Translations under genes and position numbers: made by a program
Notes under the pieces: generated by a model
The model's input: only the letters and a program-made list of their open reading frames with translations
Database searches by the model: none
Told to the model about the DNA's origin: nothing
Part shown: positions 17,179-25,394 of the stretch, piece by piece
Numbering within the stretch: position 1 is the first letter of the stretch
Layout: each line of letters starts with the position of its first letter
DNA from: Chloroflexota bacterium
Lineage (GTDB): Bacteria; Chloroflexota; Anaerolineae; J036; Brachytrichaceae
NCBI GenBank assembly: GCA_021788625.1
Contig: JAJYKL010000017.1
Location: 1 to 52,332 of the forward strand
Length of the DNA: 52,332 nt
Reading direction: 5' to 3'

Positions 17179-17285
17179 TGCAGTGCCTGGAGCCATAGCA
17201 AGCCCAGCCATGCCCTGTGTGATTTACACGGGAATGCGATACACTGCGCATACCTGTTTAAAGCTACGAGGGAGGAAATGGTAAT

Positions 17286-18305
17286 ATGACGACAGCATCA
17301 AAGGTCAGGATTGCGTTCATAGGTTGCGGCGGCATGATGGGGGCGCATGCACAGCGCCTCAGGAATCATCCCGACGTTGACATCGTGGGTCTATGCGATG
17401 TGTCTGAAGGATTGGTACAGAGCTTCGCTCAGAAGCATCTGGCAGGCACGGCGCAACATCCACAACCCTTCACTGACGCGGCGCAGATGTACAGCACGCT
17501 CAAGCCCGATGCTGTCCTGATCAGCACGCCACACACGCAACACTATGCTCAGGGCGTGCAGGCGCTCAAGGCAGGCTGCCATGTTTTCATGGAAAAACCC
17601 ATGGTCACCAGCCTCGATCAGGCTTATGCGCTGGCGGATGCCGTGAAGCAGAGTGGCAAGATCTTCGTGATCGGCTATAACACCCCCTGTTCAGCGGAAT
17701 TTTTCTATATTCGCCAGCTCATCCGTAGCGGGGCGCTGGGCCGGTTGGAGCTGGTCACGGGCTACATCTCACAAAACTGGCTGCGTGGTACAGCCGGCCA
17801 GTGGCGTCAGGACCCGGCGTTCTCAGGCGGTGGGCAGGCATACGACTCCGGGGCTCATCTGTTCAATAGCCTGTGCTGGTCTGTCGAATCAGACGTCGAG
17901 GAAGTGTTCGCCTATGTCGACAATCATGGTTCCAAGGTGGACATCAACTCGGTGAGCAGCATTCAGTTCACCAACGGTGTACTGGCGAACATCACAGTGG
18001 GGGGCAATTGCCCCGGTGGCGGATCCTTCATGGCGTTTATCTTCGATGGCGGGCGCGTGGAGGTCGATGGTTGGGGTGCGAGCTGGATCCGCGTGTGGAA
18101 AGGTGATCAGCCGGTTAAGTATCCGCCCATCACTCCAGAAATGGGTTTCCCATCACCCGATTTCAACTTCATCGACTCGGTTCTGGGCCGCGCTGAACCG
18201 CGTACCAGCGCGACAAACGGCATCATACAGAGCCAGCTCATGGATGCCATTTACGAGTCACAGCGGACTGGTAAGCCTGCCCGCCCCCAACATAAGGGAG
18301 CCTGA
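17286..18305 (+). CDS. Gfo/Idh/MocA-family oxidoreductase
   Basis: This NAD(P)-dependent sugar or inositol dehydrogenase-type protein has 339 residues. The N-terminal Rossmann domain carries IAFIGCGGMMGAHAQRL and the family signature HVFMEKPMVTSLDQA (the Lys of EKP is usually catalytic). The C-terminal alpha/beta domain has GAHLFNSLCWSV. GGGAGGAAA upstream supports the start. It follows the esterase on the same strand by about 107 bases and converges with the URO-D-like gene (20 bases between stops). The substrate cannot be told from sequence. Confidence 0.92.
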   Translation: MTTASKVRIAFIGCGGMMGAHAQRLRNHPDVDIVGLCDVSEGLVQSFAQKHLAGTAQHPQPFTDAAQMYSTLKPDAVLISTPHTQHYAQGVQALKAGCHVFMEKPMVTSLDQAYALADAVKQSGKIFVIGYNTPCSAEFFYIRQLIRSGALGRLELVTGYISQNWLRGTAGQWRQDPAFSGGGQAYDSGAHLFNSLCWSVESDVEEVFAYVDNHGSKVDINSVSSIQFTNGVLANITVGGNCPGGGSFMAFIFDGGRVEVDGWGASWIRVWKGDQPVKYPPITPEMGFPSPDFNFIDSVLGRAEPRTSATNGIIQSQLMDAIYESQRTGKPARPQHKGA

Positions 18306-18325
18306 GCTTCCGAAGCGGTCCCCTG

Positions 18326-19408
18326 CTACCGGCCAGCCTGTGCGTTTGACCGGTAGAATGATCCGCCATATTCCGCACCAGTGGAGAACATCGCCTGGAT
18401 GTTCTCCACTGAAATGCCATCGTGCAGGGAATGGTCCGATGCCAGCACGTAACCCCCACCGGGTGCGGCGATGTCGATGGCTTCGCGAACCTCAGTCGAG
18501 ACATCCTCCGGCGAGCCATAAGGAAGCGTACGCGACGAATCGATGTTGCCGATCAGGCACCAGCGTTTGCCATAGCGTTCCTTCATGGTGCGTAGATCCA
18601 TGCCCGCCGTGCGCTGCATCGGGTGTACCGAGGCGATCTTCGTCTGAGCCAGATCGTCCAGGTAATCGGTGATGTGCCCGCATGAGTGCAGCATCGCTGG
18701 CACACCGAGTGAGTCCACATACTCCACGATCTCAGCCAGGAACGGCAGGACGTAGCGGGAAAAGTCTTTGTGCTTAAGGAAGCCACGCGTGCTATCACCA
18801 TAATCATCGCTCACCCAGATGCCCATGCAACCCGCCTCCACCGACCGGCGCGCTGCTTCTTTGAAAAACTCATTACTGATGCGGAATACCTCAGTGAGCA
18901 TCTCCGGGTCGTCGTAGATGGCATATGAGATCGCCTCGTAACCCATTAACAACCAGGCAGTGGTCAGAGGGCCCTGGATACCACCCTGCAGGGCGAGATG
19001 ATCGTTGGGCATGTCGCGCGCGGCAATGATCTCAGCCGTGCGCCCGGGCAGCGTGGGGTCGGGTGGGCGATAATGGCGCAGATCTGAGCGGGTCTTGATC
19101 GGGTAGTCGATGGGCGCGTCAATCGGCCAGGACGACGCGGTTTTCTGATAGGTAGTGCCCCATTCGTCACGGTAAACGTCGGTGGACAGGTAGACCGGCT
19201 GATATCCGCTGAACCCACCGAACGGCAGCCATACGCCGTCGTGGTCCAGCGCCAGCGCACATTCGACGGCGTCGCGCCCGTTGTAGTCGACTGGTGTGCG
19301 GCCGATCAGAGCCTGGTACAGGGGGCGCTGGAAAAGGAAGTCAAATAACGGCACTCGGTCGGGCTGCTGGACCTTCAACGCTGTCTCGAAGCGTTCACGT
19401 CGATTCAT
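18326..19408 (-). CDS. URO-D-like (MtaA/CmuA-related) protein
   Basis: The 360-residue protein belongs to the uroporphyrinogen decarboxylase superfamily but to the methyltransferase-like branch (COG0407), not to HemE. It opens MNRRERFETALKVQQPDRVP, a branch-typical start, and has the zinc-type motif LHSCGH (His241, Cys243). At the place where MtaA has the third ligand Cys it reads VLASDHSLHD. MtaA-like enzymes move methyl groups between corrinoid proteins and thiols. No corrinoid protein is seen nearby, so activity is open. The ATG at 19408 follows TTGGAGG, which overrides the slightly longer frame. It diverges from the rhamnosidase gene by 244 bases. Confidence 0.87.
   Translation of the reverse strand: MNRRERFETALKVQQPDRVPLFDFLFQRPLYQALIGRTPVDYNGRDAVECALALDHDGVWLPFGGFSGYQPVYLSTDVYRDEWGTTYQKTASSWPIDAPIDYPIKTRSDLRHYRPPDPTLPGRTAEIIAARDMPNDHLALQGGIQGPLTTAWLLMGYEAISYAIYDDPEMLTEVFRISNEFFKEAARRSVEAGCMGIWVSDDYGDSTRGFLKHKDFSRYVLPFLAEIVEYVDSLGVPAMLHSCGHITDYLDDLAQTKIASVHPMQRTAGMDLRTMKERYGKRWCLIGNIDSSRTLPYGSPEDVSTEVREAIDIAAPGGGYVLASDHSLHDGISVENIQAMFSTGAEYGGSFYRSNAQAGR
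18380..18410. terminator. Perfect 13-bp hairpin between convergent gene ends
   Basis: AGTGGAGAACATC (18380-18392), loop GCCTG, GATGTTCTCCACT (18398-18410) is a perfect inverted repeat. It lies inside the 3' end of the URO-D-like gene, 75 bases past the stop of the oxidoreductase. It may stop transcription arriving from the + strand gene. No T-run follows, so this is tentative. Confidence 0.4.
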
Positions 19409-19652
19409 GATGACCTCCAAAGCCAATCATACCGGCATCAGGTGACGGTGGTAGCGTCCGGCTCTCCTTCGAATGATGTGCAACACCGTATTGTGCTGTA
19501 GTGTGCGCACATGATGGCTGACTACCTCACCATTTCATAACATTCAGAAGCCCGGTATGCAGCACTTTACCATAGCTGTACGTTATGAGCGACTAACAGT
19601 CGATACTACAATGAGGTCATCTCGCTCATTTCTGTTAGTTAATGGAGGCTCA

Positions 19653-22613
19653 ATGACTAGCATCTATTCCCCAATTCAACTCACCTGCGAGTACTTCACC
19701 AACCCTTTGGGCTTGGGCGTTCGAAATCCGCGTCTCAGTTGGAAACTCCCGGCAAGCGGCCGCGACGAGAGGCAAACCGCTTATCAGGTGCGCGCCGCTG
19801 AATCGGCGGAGGCACTGGGTAGTGATCCTGTACTCTGGGATAGCGGAAAGGTCGCCTCCGACCAGTCAGTGCATGTCACCTATACCGGTCCCGAGCTACG
19901 CTCCGGCCAGCGCATTCACTGGCAGGTACGCATCTGGGATGCCAGTGATCAACCATCTGGCTGGAGCACGCCTGCTTTTTGGGAGATGGGTCTGCTTGAG
20001 CCAGGCGACTGGCAGGCTGAATGGATCACACCCGACTGGGATGAGGACACTTCGAAGTCCCAACCGGCTCCTCTGCTGCGCCGCTCGCTCAAACTGGAAG
20101 GTGCGGTGAAGGATGCGCGCCTGTATGCCACCAGCCTCGGCCTGTACGAGCTGTACCTGAATGGCCAGCGGTTGGGCAATGCAGTGCTCACACCTGGCTG
20201 GACCAGTTTCGACCACATTTTGCAGTATCAAACGTTCGACGTGACGAGCTTGCTGCACGACGGCGAGAACACCCTGGGCGCCCTGCTGGGAGATGGATGG
20301 TACCGCGGCAACATTGGCTTCGACGGTCACCGCAACACCTATGGCGACCGGCTGGCGCTGCTGGCGCAAATGCACGTCACCTATACGGATGGCCAGACCG
20401 AGGTAATCACCACAGATGACAAATGGCGTGCCTCCAGCAGCCCCATTCGCACGGACGACATCTATAACGGCGAGACCTATGACGCCCGTCTGGAACAGCC
20501 TGGATGGAACTCCACCGGTTATGACGACAACACCTGGAAAGCTGTGCGCCGGCTCGATCATGGCAAGGAAATGCTCAAGGCGCAAACCGGCCCACTCGTC
20601 CGCACGCACGAACAGTTAAAACCTGTGAAAATCATCCACTCGCCCGCGGGAGAGATTATCTTCGACATGGGTCAGAACATGGTTGGTTGGGTACGCCTGG
20701 TGGTGCAGGGGCCAGCGGGAACAACCGTCACCCTGCGGCATGCCGAAGTGCTGGACCAACAGGGCAATCTCTATACCACGAATCTGCGCAACGCCAAGGA
20801 GTTGGTGCAATACACACTAAAGGGCGTTGCCGGCGGTGTGGAGACCTACGAGCCACGCTTCACTTTCATGGGCTTCCGCTATGTAGCTGTGGAGGGCTTC
20901 CCTGGCGAACCGTCCCTCGACAGCCTGACGGGCATCGTGGTGCATTCCGACATTCCGACTACCGGAACATTCGAGTGCTCGAACGCGCTAATCAATCAGC
21001 TTCAGCACAATATTGTGTGGGGGCAGAAGGGCAACTTCGTAGACGTGCCCACCGACTGCCCGCAACGCGACGAGCGATTGGGCTGGACAGGCGACGCGCA
21101 GGTATTCATCCGCACGGCCTGCTTCAACCGCGACGTCGCCGCGTTTTTTACCAAGTGGCTGCACGACCTGGCCGCCGAGCAGTTGCCTAATGGCGGCATT
21201 CCCATGGTCATCCCCGACCCGATGGGCCGTCCGTCTACCGGCCGCCGGCCTGGCTTCTCTGCCGGTGGCTCATCAGCCTGGGCCGACGCGGCTACCATCT
21301 GCCCGTGGACGATCTACCTGTGTTATGGCGACAGGCGCATCCTGGAGGAACAATATGCAAGCATGACCGCCTGGGTGTCCTACATGCGCAAAGAGGCTGG
21401 CGATCGTTACTTGTGGACCACTGGGTTCCATTTCGGCGACTGGCTGGATTACCATGGCATGGGTGAAATGAATCGCGCGCCCGTCACCGACCGGGAGGTC
21501 ATCGCGACAGCTTTCTTCGCTTATTCCACCAGCCTCCTGCAGCAGACAGCGCACGTGCTGGGCAAAGTCGAGGAGGCACACGAATACGCAGAACTGCTGG
21601 CCAAGATTAAAGCCGCTTTCACGGCTGAATACGTTTCGCCCAATGGGCGTGTAGGCTCAAACAGTCAGACATCGTATGTGCTGGCGCTTCACTTCGATCT
21701 GCTACCAGAGAGGTTGCGCACCCTGGCAGCGGACCGGCTGGCGGAGGAGGTTCGTAAGTTCAGCTTTCACCTTACCACAGGATTCGTCGGCACACCGTAC
21801 CTGTGCCACGTCCTCAGCCGCTTCGGGCACGCGGACGTGGCTTACGAGCTGTTGAACCAGGAGACCTACCCCTCATGGCTGTATCCGGTAAAGAAAGGTG
21901 CGACAACCATCTGGGAGCGCTGGGATGGTATCAAGCCCGATGGCAGTTTCCAGGATGCCGGGATGAACTCATTCAACCATTATGCCTACGGTGCCATTGG
22001 CGATTGGATGTACCGTGTAGTGGCTGGCATCGATACGGCGCTGGATGGACCCGGCTACAGACACGTACTCATTCAGCCACAACCAGGCGGTGGACTGACA
22101 CACGCACGCGCCTCACTACAGTCATCTTATGGTGAGATAACATCGGCCTGGCAATTGACCGACACAGACTTCCGCTTGCAGATGACGATACCGCCAAATA
22201 CCTTCGCCACCGTACGCATCGCTGCCAGCAGCCTGAAACAGGTCACTGAGTCAGGTCAGGAAGTGCGTAAGGCGCCAGGCGTGCATTCGGCAAGGTTGAG
22301 GGGTGGCGCTGCCGTGGTGGAGGTCGGCTCGGGTACCTACAGCTTTGTCAGCACAGGTCTGACGAGAGCGCAGGCCTTCGCCCACGTACGCCACGTGGCC
22401 GGACGGCTGGATATCTCATGCAGCGTGCGCGACCTGATGGCCAATGAGGGGGCCAAAGCCATCTTGACAAAACATATCAGCGCTGAGCTGCTATCGGCGC
22501 CTCGGCCGGCCTGGGCAGGCGAGCAAACATTGGAGCAACTGGTCCGCTTTGCTCCTCAGGTCCTTACACCCGAAACGCTGCAGGAAATCCAGACAGAACT
22601 GCTAGCGCTCTAG
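19653..22613 (+). CDS. GH78 alpha-L-rhamnosidase
   Basis: The 986-residue product should remove alpha-L-rhamnose from pectin (rhamnogalacturonan) or plant glycosides by the inverting mechanism. It opens with a beta-sandwich (CEYFTNPLGLGVRNPRLSW), followed by further beta domains. The (alpha/alpha)6 barrel carries the family motif DCPQRDERLGWTGDAQ (residues 468-483, with acidic candidates Asp473, Glu474 and Asp481) and GATTIWERWDG. A C-terminal helical tail (about 915-986) is an addition resembling tails on some beta-glycosidases. Open frame extends upstream, but GGAGG sits 8 bases before the ATG at 19653. No signal peptide is seen, so it is probably cytoplasmic. Confidence 0.94.
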   Translation: MTSIYSPIQLTCEYFTNPLGLGVRNPRLSWKLPASGRDERQTAYQVRAAESAEALGSDPVLWDSGKVASDQSVHVTYTGPELRSGQRIHWQVRIWDASDQPSGWSTPAFWEMGLLEPGDWQAEWITPDWDEDTSKSQPAPLLRRSLKLEGAVKDARLYATSLGLYELYLNGQRLGNAVLTPGWTSFDHILQYQTFDVTSLLHDGENTLGALLGDGWYRGNIGFDGHRNTYGDRLALLAQMHVTYTDGQTEVITTDDKWRASSSPIRTDDIYNGETYDARLEQPGWNSTGYDDNTWKAVRRLDHGKEMLKAQTGPLVRTHEQLKPVKIIHSPAGEIIFDMGQNMVGWVRLVVQGPAGTTVTLRHAEVLDQQGNLYTTNLRNAKELVQYTLKGVAGGVETYEPRFTFMGFRYVAVEGFPGEPSLDSLTGIVVHSDIPTTGTFECSNALINQLQHNIVWGQKGNFVDVPTDCPQRDERLGWTGDAQVFIRTACFNRDVAAFFTKWLHDLAAEQLPNGGIPMVIPDPMGRPSTGRRPGFSAGGSSAWADAATICPWTIYLCYGDRRILEEQYASMTAWVSYMRKEAGDRYLWTTGFHFGDWLDYHGMGEMNRAPVTDREVIATAFFAYSTSLLQQTAHVLGKVEEAHEYAELLAKIKAAFTAEYVSPNGRVGSNSQTSYVLALHFDLLPERLRTLAADRLAEEVRKFSFHLTTGFVGTPYLCHVLSRFGHADVAYELLNQETYPSWLYPVKKGATTIWERWDGIKPDGSFQDAGMNSFNHYAYGAIGDWMYRVVAGIDTALDGPGYRHVLIQPQPGGGLTHARASLQSSYGEITSAWQLTDTDFRLQMTIPPNTFATVRIAASSLKQVTESGQEVRKAPGVHSARLRGGAAVVEVGSGTYSFVSTGLTRAQAFAHVRHVAGRLDISCSVRDLMANEGAKAILTKHISAELLSAPRPAWAGEQTLEQLVRFAPQVLTPETLQEIQTELLAL

Positions 22614-22631
22614 GGGGTGTCAAATTCGTCA

Positions 22632-22666
22632 CACGGAGTGCGTCACAATATGTGACACACTCCGTG
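22632..22666 (+). terminator. 15-bp-arm hairpin after rhamnosidase gene
   Basis: CACGGAGTGCGTCAC (22632-22646) and GTGACACACTCCGTG (22652-22666) pair with a single mismatch around a 5-base loop, starting 18 bases after the rhamnosidase stop. The position fits a terminator, though without a T-run. Confidence 0.55.
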
Positions 22667-22980
22667 CAGTACGCCACTTTGTGTACACATGCCGTACCAC
22701 GTGTACAAATTACAGCATCTCCACAGCTCACATAAATCCATAACTCCGAAAGCAGACTAGCGTTATATCGCTCTTGTAAGCTTGAGTCACCAGCTACGAT
22801 TTACCAGCGCACTTACATCAATGTCTCATCAATTAGTCGGAAATATCTACCAATCACTTGAATTAATCTATATAGATCCTTACGATATATCAATAATATT
22901 GAATAGTCTTTTATACGCCACCTTGTGAGCCTCTCCGGGCGTCATCGGGTATTGCTATATTTGGCCATGGGAACCGTGGT
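22667..22980. other. AT-rich gap without a gene
   Basis: This stretch is clearly AT-richer than its surroundings. It contains a GTGTACAC palindrome (22681-22688) with a nearby GTGTAC. I see no coding sequence in it. It leads directly into truncated gene fragments, so it may be degraded DNA at an old insertion or deletion point. Confidence 0.5.
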
Positions 22981-23286
22981 GCTCAATGTGGCCAAGATAC
23001 CTATCTATTTCCATTCAGTACCGCCGATAATATCGCCTGCGGGAAGCCGGGCGCAAGCCTATCGGAAATCGAGCGCGCCGCTCGATTGGTCAATATTCAC
23101 GACTACATCATTTCATTGCCAGAAAGATATCGCACTCTGGTGGGCGAACGCGGCGCGCGGTTATCGGGCGGGCAGAGCCAACGAATTGCTATTGCACCGG
23201 CATTGCTGAAGGCCGCGCCCGTGTTGCTGCTGGACGAGGCAACTTCCGCGCTGGATTCTGAGTCGGAGGAGTGGGTTCAACGTGCA
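22981..23286 (+). pseudogene. Fragment of ABC exporter ATPase domain
   Basis: Frame 1 reads [20 protein letters not shown], then [35 protein letters not shown] (the ABC signature) and [16 protein letters not shown] (Walker B and D-loop). This is the second half of a type I exporter ATPase. The Walker A region and transmembrane domain are missing, there is no start codon, and the H-loop is lost. The reading breaks at about 23286 into an unrelated PAS fragment. Confidence 0.85.
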
Positions 23287-23958
23287 CGCGTGAGGAGCTG
23301 TTGCAGCTAGACGGCTTGTTCCGCCACCTGCACGACCTGCAGTTTAAGGAGCAAGACGGCACCGTAATCTGGGCGCAGGACTTCGCGCAGACCATATACG
23401 ACTCGGGTGGCTGTCTTCTATTTTCGCAGGAACCTGGTGGACATCACCGAACGCAAGCGTACTGATGAGCGATTGCGCTATCTCAGTAGTCATGATGTGC
23501 TCACCGACCTGTATAACCGCACCTACTTCGATGAAGCGCTGGCGAGGTCAGGCGACGAAACGCGATTTCCAGCGAGCGTGCTCGTCATCGATATCGATGG
23601 CATGAAGCAAACGAATGACACACAGGGGCACGCGGCTGGTGACGAGTTGCTGCGTCGTACGGCGACCGTGCTGCGTGCCGCACTCGATAAGGCAAGCACC
23701 CTCGCCCGCACGAGTGGAGATGAATTCGCCGCCCTGCTCACGCCGGCGGACACGGCCATGGGGGTATAGACCGTGGCACGCCTGCGGCAGGAGCTGGCCG
23801 CACGCAACCTCGCCCTCGGCGGAACTCCACAGAGTTTATCCATCGGCGTCGCCATGTCCACGCCAGGCGAGAGCCTTGAACGAATGATGCAGCGGGTATA
23901 CCGGAGCATGTACGAAGATAAACAGGCACAGGGTTACAAATCTAATCGTCCCTGGTGA
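23287..23958 (+). pseudogene. Broken PAS-GGDEF (diguanylate cyclase-like) gene
   Basis: The first part, in frame 3, is a PAS end ([20 protein letters not shown], then IWAQDFAQTIYDSGG). Near 23408 the coding continues in frame 1 (RRNLVDITERKRTDERLRYL, then SSHDVLTDLYNRTYFDEALA). A GGDEF-type domain follows, with the active-site motif as TSGDEF instead of GGDEF. A TAG at 23767-23769 interrupts it, after which the same frame gives LSIGVAMSTPGESLERMMQR. One frameshift, one nonsense codon and no start mean that it is dead. It is joined directly to the ABC fragment. Confidence 0.85.
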
Positions 23959-23975
23959 GATCATGATTCCATCTA

Positions 23976-24004
23976 TTGACATATACTTATTTAACCGCTA
24001 TCAT
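23976..24004 (+). promoter_or_regulatory. Strong sigma-70-type promoter for ROK regulator
   Basis: TTGACA (23976-23981) and TATCAT (23999-24004) are separated by exactly 17 bases, directly upstream of the regulator gene in AT-rich sequence. This is the best promoter match I found in the window. Confidence 0.75.
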
Positions 24005-24006
24005 TA

Positions 24007-24021
24007 CTTACAGTGTGTAAG
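24007..24021. promoter_or_regulatory. Dyad operator candidate overlapping transcription start
   Basis: CTTACAGTGTGTAAG is a perfect dyad (6-bp arms, 3-base centre) just after the -10 box, where the transcript should begin. A second dyad, TTAATT (24024-24029) with AATTAA (24039-24044), follows. Placement suits autoregulation by the ROK protein encoded next, which is an inference. Confidence 0.55.
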
Positions 24022-24058
24022 TGTTAATTTCAGTGCATAATTAACTTTACAATAATGC

Positions 24059-25273
24059 TTGAGGCATTTACCATTGAAATCCCACATCATAACTACTATC
24101 ACAGCAACTGAAATGCGCGCGATCAACCGATCTGCCATTCTCGAGTTGATCCGCTCCAATGGACCGATTTCTCGCTCGGAGATTGGTACCCGCCTTCAGG
24201 TCAGCCTACCAACTGTTATGCGCATCATCGATGACCTGATCGCCGAAGACCTGGTGTGCCACACCGGCACCAAGGAATGGAGCGGTGGGCGCAAGCGCTC
24301 GCTGGTCGAATTTAACGGCTCGGGGCATCTGGTCATCGGGCTGGACCTGGGCGGCACCAAGCTGTACGGCGCAGTCACCGACTTGAACGGCACGATCCTG
24401 CACGAAGCCCACATCGCCCACCACCGGACGCAGTGCGAAGATAGCTATCAATTGTTATGCGCCTTCATCGACGACTTGTTGGCGTGCGCGCGTAGCACGG
24501 GACTGCCCGTGCGCGGTATTGGGCTGGGGGTGCCGGGCATCATCAACCAGCAGAGCGGTGTCGTAAAGTTGGCCCCCAGCCTGGATTGGACCGACTTTCC
24601 GCTACGGCAGCGCCTGTCGGAGCGCTACAACCTATCGATCCTGGTGGAGAACGACGTCAACCTGGCGGCCGTCGGCGAACTGTGGTTCGGGTCCGAAACG
24701 GATGCGGAGAGCCTGGTGTTGATCACGATCGGCACCGGCATCGGCGCGGGCGTGGTGATCAACGGCATGGTCTATCCGGGTTCCCATGACATGGCCGGCG
24801 AGATCGGCTACCTCCTACCCGACCGCACACACCTGGACCGTTCGTACCCCGGCTTCGGCGCGCTGGAGCAGTTGGCGTCGGGCACGGGCATCGCCGCGCG
24901 CGCCCGCCAGGCCCTCAACGGCAAACGTCCACTGGAAGAAATCGAAGCGTTCACCGCCGAAGACGTCTTCGCGGCTGCCCGGCGCGGCGAACCGTGGGCC
25001 CAGCCGATCCTCTCCGAAACGATCGACTACCTGGCCCAAACCATCGCCGCGATCAACCAGATATTTGACCCCGACCTGATCCTGCTGGGTGGCGGCGTTT
25101 CCCGCTCAGCAGATCTCCTGATCAACCCGATCTTGGAGCGCCTGCGCGGGACCATCCCGCTGCTGCCCCGTTTGGGTGCTTCACACTTGGGCTACCGAGC
25201 TGCAGTGATGGGCTCGATCGTTCAGGTGTTACGCATTACGTCCGATTATTACTGGTTGCATAAGTACTCTTAA
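24059..25273 (+). CDS. ROK-family transcriptional regulator
   Basis: ROK repressors of the NagC/XylR type bind a sugar and release DNA. The N-terminal winged helix-turn-helix is NRSAILELIRSNGPISRSEI with LQVSLPTVMRIIDDL. The sugar kinase-like part has the phosphate loop GLDLGGTKLYGAV, then VENDVNLAAVGE, TIGTGIGAGVV and AGEIGYL. The usual ROK zinc-binding CxCGxxGC cluster is absent, replaced by a stretch ending GFGALEQLASG. The start is uncertain: TTG at 24059, TTG at 24074 or ATG at 24113; the first keeps the normal spacing before the HTH. It heads the importer/GH4/URO-D gene run and probably controls it. Confidence 0.9.
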   Translation: MRHLPLKSHIITTITATEMRAINRSAILELIRSNGPISRSEIGTRLQVSLPTVMRIIDDLIAEDLVCHTGTKEWSGGRKRSLVEFNGSGHLVIGLDLGGTKLYGAVTDLNGTILHEAHIAHHRTQCEDSYQLLCAFIDDLLACARSTGLPVRGIGLGVPGIINQQSGVVKLAPSLDWTDFPLRQRLSERYNLSILVENDVNLAAVGELWFGSETDAESLVLITIGTGIGAGVVINGMVYPGSHDMAGEIGYLLPDRTHLDRSYPGFGALEQLASGTGIAARARQALNGKRPLEEIEAFTAEDVFAAARRGEPWAQPILSETIDYLAQTIAAINQIFDPDLILLGGGVSRSADLLINPILERLRGTIPLLPRLGASHLGYRAAVMGSIVQVLRITSDYYWLHKYS

Positions 25274-25394
25274 CCAGCATTTTAAGAAGGAGGCTGCCAG
25301 AAGGAAATGAAATATGAAACCCTGCCCACCCTAAATTGAATTTCGTCCATGATTGTTTCAAGAGTTGAAAACCGGTACTTCAGGAGAAGAAATC

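Noticed and set aside
22925..23209. 94-residue frame overlapping the ABC fragment
   Set aside because: Frame 1 carries the real ABC motifs; this frame is its shadow.
25309..25341. Ten-codon frame (MKYETLPTLN) upstream of the binding protein gene
   Set aside because: It has a purine-rich sequence before it, but there is no attenuator structure or known leader type; probably chance.
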